From positions 1 through 64,000 of the forward strand of contig DASPPB010000044.1 in assembly GCA_035625725.1 (NCBI GenBank): a DNA stretch of 64,000 nucleotides, read 5' to 3'. Shown one piece after another: positions 55,584-64,000 of this stretch (position 1 is its first letter; every line of letters begins with the position of its first letter). The translations under genes were made by a program, and so were the position numbers. Source of the stretch: GJ-E10 sp035625725. Its GTDB lineage: Bacteria; Pseudomonadota; Gammaproteobacteria; Burkholderiales; Burkholderiaceae_F. The notes below the pieces were generated by a model that did not search any database, was not told the DNA's origin, and saw nothing but the letters and a program-made list of their open reading frames with translations.

Positions 55584-56774
55584 CTAGTAGATGCGACCGC
55601 GTCCTTCGATCGGCCAGACGGCCTCGACGCGGCCCTTGCGCGTGGCCACGAGCCACTCGTGCAGGTTGACCGTCGGGTCGCAGTGCCCCGGGACCAGCAG
55701 CGCTTTGTCGCCCAGGCGGATCGGCGTAGCGTCATCGGCGCGCATGAGCACGGTGTGCTCGTCGGAGACATTGCGCACGCGCCAGCCCGGAAAAGTCGGA
55801 CGTGCCGGCCCCGTGTCGGTGGAAAAGGCCTTTAAGCCCGCGTCGAGCGTAGCGCGATCCTCGCGCAGGCTCATCACGGTAGCCAGTACGAACAGCGCCA
55901 CCTCGAACTGGGGTCCGTGGGCGTCTTGTTCGTTGCGCGCGTAGTCGGCGTCCATGAAGATATAGGAGCCGGGCTGCACTTCGGTGTACACGCCGCTGCG
56001 CACGTCATAGGCAAAGGTACCCGTACCTCCGCCGGTGACGACCTCGCACGGAACATTGACCGCGAGGATCGCGTCCCTGGCCTGCGCCGCGCGCAAGGCC
56101 GCAGCCTCGGCGGCGGCGCGCCGCTCGGGCACACCACGGCGGTGCTGCGCTAAGCCCGCGTAGGCGTGCAATCCGCGGAAGCGGAACACGGACGTGTCTT
56201 GCAGCATGCGCGCCATGGCCGCTGCGGCGCGCGGCTCGGCGATACCACCACGGTTTTGTCCGACGTCGATCTCGACGTATACATCGAGCACCACCTGCTC
56301 GGCGCGGCAGATCGTCGCCAGCTGGCGCGCGATCTCCGGGCTGTCGATGCAGACTCCCAGACGCGCAGGCGCATAGGCGCGGGCCACACGCGCCAGGCGG
56401 CGCAGCTTGGATTCACCGACGATTTCGTTGGTGATGAGCACGTCGCTCACGTGACCGGCGAGCATCGCCTCGGCCTCGCCCAGTTTCTGGCAACACACGC
56501 CGACGGCTCCCGCGGCGATTTGCCGGCGCGCGAGTTCCACGCACTTGTGGGTCTTGGCGTGCGGCCGCACCCGCACCTGCGTGCCCTCCACCGCGGCCAT
56601 CAGCTTGGCCATGTTGGACTCGCACTTGTCCAGATCGACGATGAGCGCAGGCGTGTCGACGTCGCGCAGCAAATCGCCCACTTGTGCGGGAATCCAATCG
56701 CCCGGAAGTGTGCGTCGGGGGCGAAGCTCTTTGGCCGCCAAGCCTTGCTTGGAGGTTGTCCAGTCCAGTGCCAT
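55584..56774 (-). CDS. DSD1-family PLP enzyme (D-threonine aldolase / D-serine dehydratase-like)
   Basis: A 396-residue fold-type III PLP enzyme. The N-terminal alanine-racemase-like barrel has DTPALIVDLDKCESNMAKL and the PLP lysine in RVRPHAKTHK. VEIDVGQNRGG is another family motif. The C-terminal beta domain carries the metal-site residues in GHCDPTVNLHE. Enzymes of this type cleave D-threonine or 3-hydroxy-D-aspartate, or dehydrate D-serine; the substrate cannot be told from sequence. It converges on the CoxG-like gene, and its link to the molybdoenzyme is unclear. It is divergent from dcd across 193 bases in which I see no clear site. Confidence 0.88.
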   Translation of the reverse strand: MALDWTTSKQGLAAKELRPRRTLPGDWIPAQVGDLLRDVDTPALIVDLDKCESNMAKLMAAVEGTQVRVRPHAKTHKCVELARRQIAAGAVGVCCQKLGEAEAMLAGHVSDVLITNEIVGESKLRRLARVARAYAPARLGVCIDSPEIARQLATICRAEQVVLDVYVEIDVGQNRGGIAEPRAAAAMARMLQDTSVFRFRGLHAYAGLAQHRRGVPERRAAAEAAALRAAQARDAILAVNVPCEVVTGGGTGTFAYDVRSGVYTEVQPGSYIFMDADYARNEQDAHGPQFEVALFVLATVMSLREDRATLDAGLKAFSTDTGPARPTFPGWRVRNVSDEHTVLMRADDATPIRLGDKALLVPGHCDPTVNLHEWLVATRKGRVEAVWPIEGRGRIY

Positions 56775-56967
56775 GTCAATGCCGGTAGCGGCACGCGCGG
56801 GTGCTGCGCATGCCCTGCGGCGGGTTTTGTATCCGACATTGGCGCCGCGCGCAAGTCACGGCTTTGTAGCGCAAAAACCACCATTTGGATATTTTGGAGC
56901 GCTGCCGCGAGCAACCCTGGTGCCGTCGGCGGCTGCCGTAGAATTCGAGGCCTTTGGAGGAGCGGCA

Positions 56968-57531
56968 ATGTCGATCAAGAGTGACCGCTGGATCCGGCGC
57001 ATGGCGGCACAGGGCATGATCGAGCCCTTCGAGCCGGGGCAAGTGCGCAGCGTCCAGGGCGAGCGCATCGTGTCTTACGGAACGTCAAGTTACGGCTACG
57101 ACATCCGATGCGCTGCCGAATTCAAGATTTTCACCAACATCAACAGCACCATCGTTGATCCCAAAGCCTTCGACCCGAACTCCTTTGTCGATTTCCGCGG
57201 CCGGGTCTGCATCATCCCCCCCAACTCCTTTGCCCTGGCACGCACCGTCGAATATTTCCGCATACCGCGCAATGTGCTCACCATCTGCCTGGGCAAGAGC
57301 ACGTACGCCCGCTGCGGCATCATCGTCAATGTCACCCCGCTTGAGCCCGAATGGGAAGGGCATGTGACGCTGGAGTTTTCCAATACCACGCCGCTGCCGG
57401 CCAAGATCTACGCGGACGAGGGCTGTGCGCAAGTCATCTTCATCGAAGCCGACGAGGTGTGCGAGACCTCGTATCGCGATCGCGGCGGCAAATACCAGGG
57501 CCAGACCGGGGTGACGCTGCCGCGCACCTGA
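56968..57531 (+). CDS. dcd: dCTP deaminase
   Basis: Deaminates dCTP to dUTP, feeding dTTP synthesis; 187 residues. Family motifs are SIKSDRWIRRMA at the N-terminus, SYGTSSYGYDIRCAAEF, LGKSTYARCGIIVNVTPLEP and GHVTLEFSNTTPLPAKIYA with the catalytic Glu. The ATG at 56968 follows TTTGGAGGAGCGG, a strong ribosome site. The frame is open upstream but only as a shadow of the divergent gene. In related genomes I recall it close to apbC. Confidence 0.96.
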   Translation: MSIKSDRWIRRMAAQGMIEPFEPGQVRSVQGERIVSYGTSSYGYDIRCAAEFKIFTNINSTIVDPKAFDPNSFVDFRGRVCIIPPNSFALARTVEYFRIPRNVLTICLGKSTYARCGIIVNVTPLEPEWEGHVTLEFSNTTPLPAKIYADEGCAQVIFIEADEVCETSYRDRGGKYQGQTGVTLPRT

Positions 57532-57589
57532 TGCGACACCGGGTCTGAGCCCGGAATCGTGTATGCTGTGCGCACGCTCGTGACCGCGA

Positions 57590-57814
57590 CGTGGGAGAGC
57601 GCCGCAGCGCCGAACCAAGCCCGTGGGCTCTTCGGTGTTGCCGGCCGCCGAAGGCGCAACACCCGTAATCGCTCAGGTCAAGGAACCGCGCCGCGCGGGC
57701 GTCTCTGGAGAGATCGGACTTCGGTCCGACGCCGAAGGTGCAAGGGATTGTGCGGTGCTGGTCGGTAATGCACCGGCACCCATCCCCGAACTCTCAGGCA
57801 AAAGGACAGAGGGG
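57590..57814 (+). promoter_or_regulatory. Tandem glycine riboswitch before gcvT
   Basis: The 329-base gap between dcd and gcvT holds two glycine aptamers. The first starts at GTGGGAGAGC (about 57591), has GCCGCCGAAGGCGCAA near 57643 and ends in GCTCAGGTCAAGGAACC near 57671. The second starts at CTCTGGAGAG near 57703, has GACGCCGAAGGTGCAA near 57728 and ends in CTCTCAGGCAAAAGGACAGA at 57791-57810. The two are linked by a short joint, as in tandem glycine switches that activate glycine-cleavage operons. A possible -10 TATGCT lies at 57562-57567. Boundaries are approximate. Confidence 0.93.
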
Positions 57815-57815
57815 T

Positions 57816-57837
57816 GCGCATCGAGGATTCGATGCGT
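57816..57837 (+). promoter_or_regulatory. Expression-platform hairpin of the glycine riboswitch
   Basis: GCGCATCGA pairs with TCGATGCGT (nine pairs, the last G-T) around a GGAT loop, just after the second aptamer and 23 bases before the gcvT start. No T-run follows, so control of translation or of a competing structure is likelier than simple termination. Confidence 0.5.
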
Positions 57838-57860
57838 AGTCCCTGCTCCGGATCTGCCTG

Positions 57861-58952
57861 ATGCTCAAGCGCACTGCCTTGTTCGAGATCCACCGCGCCG
57901 CGGGCGCAAAGATGGTCGATTTCGGCGGCTGGGAGATGCCGCTGCACTACGGCTCGCAAATCGAAGAGCATCTGGCGGTGCGCGCGGGCAGCGGAATGTT
58001 CGACGTCTCGCACATGCGTGTCGTCGACGTAAACGGCGCCGATGCCCTGCAAGGGCTGCGCACGCTCTTGGCCAACGACGCGGCTCGACTCGAGCCCGGC
58101 AAGGCGCTGTACAGCTGCATGCTGCGGCACGACGGCGGAGTTCTCGATGATCTGATCGTCTACCGGCTCGCTGGCGAGGGCGCTGCCTTCCGTCTGGTGG
58201 TCAACGCCGCTACGGGTGAACGCGATTTGGCTTGGATGCAGCAGGTGCGCCGCGAGCGCGGCTTTGACATGGAGTTGCGCATGCGCGCCGATCTCGCCCT
58301 CATCGCGGTCCAGGGGCCGAGTGCCGGCGCACGCCTGTGCCGCGCCGTGCCGCACGTTGCACGCGTGGTCGAGTCTCTGGGCAGCTTTTGCGCGGCGGCC
58401 CAAGGCGACTGGTTTCTCGCGCGCACCGGTTACACAGGCGAAGACGGCTTCGAAATCGCCCTGCCCGCGCAGCAGGCCGCGGAACTCTGGAGCGCGTTGG
58501 CCGGCGCCGATGTTGCGCCCTGCGGCTTGGGGGCGCGCGACACGCTGCGCCTGGAGGCGGGCTTGAATCTCTACGGGGCGGAGATGGACGAGAGCGTGAC
58601 GCCGCTCGAGTCGGGTTTGGCCTGGACGGTGGACTGGCGCGAACCGCGCGAGTTTATCGGCCGCCCAGTGCTCGAGAGCCAGCGCGCAAACCCCGGATTG
58701 CGTCAGCTGCTCGGACTCAAGCTGCTGGACCGCGGCGTGCTGCGCGCGCATCAGGCGGTTGCCACGGCGCAGGGCTCCGGGGAGATCACCAGCGGAACAT
58801 TTGGGCCCACCGTGGGCTGCTCGATCGCGCTCGCGCGGCTGCCCGCGGGCGTGGCCTTGGCCGACGAAGTCTCGGTGGCCTTGCGCGCGGGCCCCGCCCG
58901 TGCCCGGGTCTGCCGGCCTGCCTTCGTGCGCCACGGCAGGGTGCTCCAGTGA
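57861..58952 (+). CDS. gcvT: Glycine cleavage system aminomethyltransferase (T protein)
   Basis: Transfers the methylene group from the lipoyl arm of H protein to tetrahydrofolate, releasing ammonia. The 363-residue product shows HRAAGAKMVDFGGWEMPLHY, GMFDVSHMRVVDV, RTGYTGEDGFEI with the folate-site residues, and LEAGLNLYGAEMDESVTPLE. The ribosome binding site is weak (CCGGATCTGCC), which fits control by the upstream riboswitch structure. It starts the gcvT-gcvH-gcvP operon. Confidence 0.97.
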   Translation: MLKRTALFEIHRAAGAKMVDFGGWEMPLHYGSQIEEHLAVRAGSGMFDVSHMRVVDVNGADALQGLRTLLANDAARLEPGKALYSCMLRHDGGVLDDLIVYRLAGEGAAFRLVVNAATGERDLAWMQQVRRERGFDMELRMRADLALIAVQGPSAGARLCRAVPHVARVVESLGSFCAAAQGDWFLARTGYTGEDGFEIALPAQQAAELWSALAGADVAPCGLGARDTLRLEAGLNLYGAEMDESVTPLESGLAWTVDWREPREFIGRPVLESQRANPGLRQLLGLKLLDRGVLRAHQAVATAQGSGEITSGTFGPTVGCSIALARLPAGVALADEVSVALRAGPARARVCRPAFVRHGRVLQ

Positions 58953-59000
58953 AGCGCGCGTGGGAAGGCCGCAACGCACATCTTTGGCAAGGAGGACGCA

Positions 59001-59383
59001 ATGCGCATTCCGGAAGAACTGCGGTACACCGAGTCGCACGAGTGGGTGCAAACGCAGCCCGACGGCAGCGTGCTGGTGGGCATTACCGATTTCGCCCAAG
59101 ACGCGCTCGGTGACCTGGTCTTTATCGATTTGCCGGCCGTGGGAAAGGCCTTTGCGGCCGGTGAGGTGATTGCGGTGGTCGAATCGGTGAAGGCCGCCTC
59201 GGACATCTATGCGCCCGTTGCCGGGACCGTGACGGCGGTCAATGACGCCGTCAAGGACGCGCCCGAAAAAGTCAATCGCGATGCCTACGGCGCGTGGCTG
59301 TTTCGCATGCAGCCGCAGGAGCCCGCAAAGGTGCAAGGGCTGCTTGATGCGAAGGCTTACCAAACGACGGTGGATTCGGAGAA

Positions 59384-59387
<4 letters not shown>
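59001..59387 (+). CDS. gcvH: Glycine cleavage system H protein
   Basis: A 128-residue lipoyl carrier that shuttles the aminomethyl group between P, T and L proteins. The lipoylated lysine is K64 in VVESVKAASDIYAPV. YTESHEWVQTQ and GITDFAQDALGDLVFIDLP are conserved. The ATG follows GGCAAGGAGGACGCA, a strong ribosome site. It lies 48 bases after gcvT, and its stop overlaps the gcvP start by four bases (ATGA). Confidence 0.97.
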
Positions 59388-62278
<2,891 letters not shown>

Positions 62279-62324
62279 TGGCCCGGTGCGGGTAAGCTAG
62301 CGCGTCGCGCGCGAGGTTTTCGCC

Positions 62325-63983
62325 ATGCAATACGTCTACACCATGCGGCGCGTGGGCAAGATCGTGCCGCCCAAGCGCTACATCCTCAAGGACATCTCTC
62401 TGTCTTTTTTCCCCGGCGCCAAGATCGGCGTGCTGGGTCTCAACGGCTCCGGCAAGTCGACCTTGCTTCGCATCATGGCCGGCGAGGACGCCAATTTCGA
62501 GGGCGAGGCCGTGCCGATGCCCAACTTGCGCATCGGCTATCTGCCGCAGGAGCCGACGCTCGATCCGCAGATGACGGTGCGCGAGGCCGTCGAAGAGGGT
62601 CTGGCGGAGGTGCTCGACGCGCGCGCGCAGCTCGAACGCATCTATGCCGCATACGCGGAACCGGACGCGGATTTTGACAAGCTCGCCGCCGAGCAGGCGC
62701 GCTACGAAGCGATCCTTGCCGCAAGCGGCGCGGAAGTCGAGCATCAGCTCGAGATTGCCGCTGACGCGCTTCGGCTCCCCGCGTGGGACGCACGCATCGA
62801 GCGCCTCTCGGGGGGCGAAAAGCGCCGCGTCGCCCTCTGCCGTCTGCTGCTGTCCAAGCCCGACATGCTGTTGCTCGATGAGCCGACCAACCATCTGGAT
62901 GCCGAAAGCGTCGAGTGGCTCGAGCAATACCTACAGCGCTTCAGCGGAACGGTTGTGGGCGTCACGCACGATCGCTACTTCCTGGACAACGCGTGCGAAT
63001 GGATACTCGAACTCGACCGGGGCCACGGAATACCGTGGCAGGGCAATTACAGCTCCTGGCTGGCGCAAAAGGAGCAGCGCCTGGCGGTGGAATCGCGCCA
63101 GGAGGCCGCGCGCATCAAGAGCATCACCCACGAGCTCGAGTGGGTGCGCCAGAACCCGAAAGGACGCCAGGCCAAAAGCAAAGCGCGCCTGGCGCGCTTC
63201 GAGGAACTGAACTCCTACGAATACCAGCAGCGCAACGAGACGCAGGAGATTTTTATTCCGGTGGCCGAGCGGCTGGGCACCGACGTCATCGAGTTCCGGG
63301 ACGTGAGCAAGGCCTTTGGCGACCGCTTGCTCATCGACAAGCTGTCGTTTCGCGTTCCCGCGGGCGCCATCGTCGGGATTATCGGACCCAACGGTGCGGG
63401 CAAGTCGACGTTATTCCGGATGATCGCCGGCCAGGAGCGTAGCGACAGCGGCCAGGTGCTCATCGGCTCGACGGTGCGCCTGGCCTACGTGGATCAGTCG
63501 CGCGACGCGCTGTCTGGCGCCAAGACGGTCTGGGAAGAGGTATCGGGCGGAAATGACGTGCTCGCGGTGGGGCGTTTCTCGATGCCCTCGCGCGCGTATC
63601 TCGGCCGTTTTAATTTTCGCGGATCCGATCAGCAAAAGATCGTCGGCCAGCTCTCGGGGGGCGAGCGCGGTCGGCTGCACCTGGCCAAGACGCTCATCGC
63701 CGGGGGCAACGTGTTGCTGCTCGACGAGCCATCCAACGACCTGGACGTGGAGACGCTGCGCGCGCTGGAGGACGCGCTGCTGGAGTTTGCCGGCAGCGTG
63801 CTGGTGATCTCGCACGACCGCTGGTTTCTCGATCGCATCGCGAGCCACATCCTCGCCTGTGAAGGTGATTCGCAATGGACGTTTTATGCCGGAAACTACC
63901 ACGAGTACGAGGAAGACAAGAAGCGCAGACTGGGGGAGGAGGGCGCACGCCCGCACCGTCTGCGCTTCAAGCCTCTCAAATAG
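62325..63983 (+). CDS. ettA: Energy-dependent translational throttle protein EttA (ABC-F)
   Basis: ABC-F ATPase of 552 residues that binds the ribosomal E site and links elongation to energy state. The first ATPase has Walker A GLNGSGKSTLLR and signature LSGGEKRRVALCRLLL with LLLDEPTNHLD. The second has GPNGAGKSTLFR, LSGGERGRLHLAKTLI and LLLDEPSNDLD. The EttA arm between them and the P-site tether (ESRQEAARIKSITHELEWVR, NPKGRQAKSKARLARFEEL) are both present. It follows gcvP by 46 bases but is probably a separate unit. The last 17 bases of the window hold no feature. Confidence 0.95.
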   Translation: MQYVYTMRRVGKIVPPKRYILKDISLSFFPGAKIGVLGLNGSGKSTLLRIMAGEDANFEGEAVPMPNLRIGYLPQEPTLDPQMTVREAVEEGLAEVLDARAQLERIYAAYAEPDADFDKLAAEQARYEAILAASGAEVEHQLEIAADALRLPAWDARIERLSGGEKRRVALCRLLLSKPDMLLLDEPTNHLDAESVEWLEQYLQRFSGTVVGVTHDRYFLDNACEWILELDRGHGIPWQGNYSSWLAQKEQRLAVESRQEAARIKSITHELEWVRQNPKGRQAKSKARLARFEELNSYEYQQRNETQEIFIPVAERLGTDVIEFRDVSKAFGDRLLIDKLSFRVPAGAIVGIIGPNGAGKSTLFRMIAGQERSDSGQVLIGSTVRLAYVDQSRDALSGAKTVWEEVSGGNDVLAVGRFSMPSRAYLGRFNFRGSDQQKIVGQLSGGERGRLHLAKTLIAGGNVLLLDEPSNDLDVETLRALEDALLEFAGSVLVISHDRWFLDRIASHILACEGDSQWTFYAGNYHEYEEDKKRRLGEEGARPHRLRFKPLK

Positions 63984-64000
63984 CGCACCGTGCGCAACCA

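Overview
The window is a dense, GC-rich (roughly two-thirds G+C by eye) chromosomal segment. Gene content and order point to a betaproteobacterium of the order Burkholderiales. The best markers are pepA-holC-DUF2486-valS divergent from lptFG, zapB-zapA followed by 6S RNA and an EVE-domain gene, dapB-bamE divergent from fur, and recN-nadK divergent from hrcA-hemH-grpE-dnaK-dnaJ. A DUF3460 gene beside metG and apbC fits the same picture. Genus cannot be read from the sequence. There is no tRNA, rRNA, insertion sequence, phage gene or CRISPR array.

Left part (1-20.7 kb): the 3' part of hemN, alaS, a TusA-like sulfur carrier and a small anchored protein run rightward. Then valS, a DUF2486 gene, holC and pepA run leftward. 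lptF-lptG (LPS export) runs rightward and converges on ilvD, which is divergent from lgt. A Crp/Fnr-type regulator is divergent from a CHASE2-domain class III nucleotide cyclase and a secreted FecR-like protein, which look like one sensory unit. An EVE-domain gene, 6S RNA, zapA and a zapB-like gene follow on the minus strand.

Middle part (20.7-40.6 kb): a cobalamin riboswitch precedes btuB and the ABC importer genes btuC and btuD. A ParA/MinD-like ATPase follows, and the matching binding protein (BtuF type) lies convergently next to dapB and bamE. Then come fur, recN, nadK and the heat-shock block hrcA-hemH-grpE-dnaK-dnaJ, with a clear sigma-32-type promoter before grpE. A lipoprotein with four DUF4397-like repeats, a PaiB-like flavin-binding protein and scpA close this part.

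Right part (40.6-64 kb): a large bifunctional putA without a ribbon-helix-helix domain, DUF3460, metG and apbC. A block of about 9 kb follows: xdhC-like gene, form II CO-dehydrogenase-like subunits S-L-M, MoxR ATPase, VWA protein, CoxG-like protein, and a DSD1-family PLP enzyme. It lies between apbC and dcd, which I recall as near neighbours in many Burkholderiales, so it looks like an accessory insertion in a core block. A tandem glycine riboswitch then controls gcvT-gcvH-gcvP, and ettA ends the window.

Most of the window is conserved housekeeping DNA. The least explained parts are the molybdenum-hydroxylase block and a perfect dyad in its divergent control region, the cyclase with an altered base-recognition residue, the ParA-like gene beside the vitamin B12 importer, and the four-repeat DUF4397 lipoprotein.
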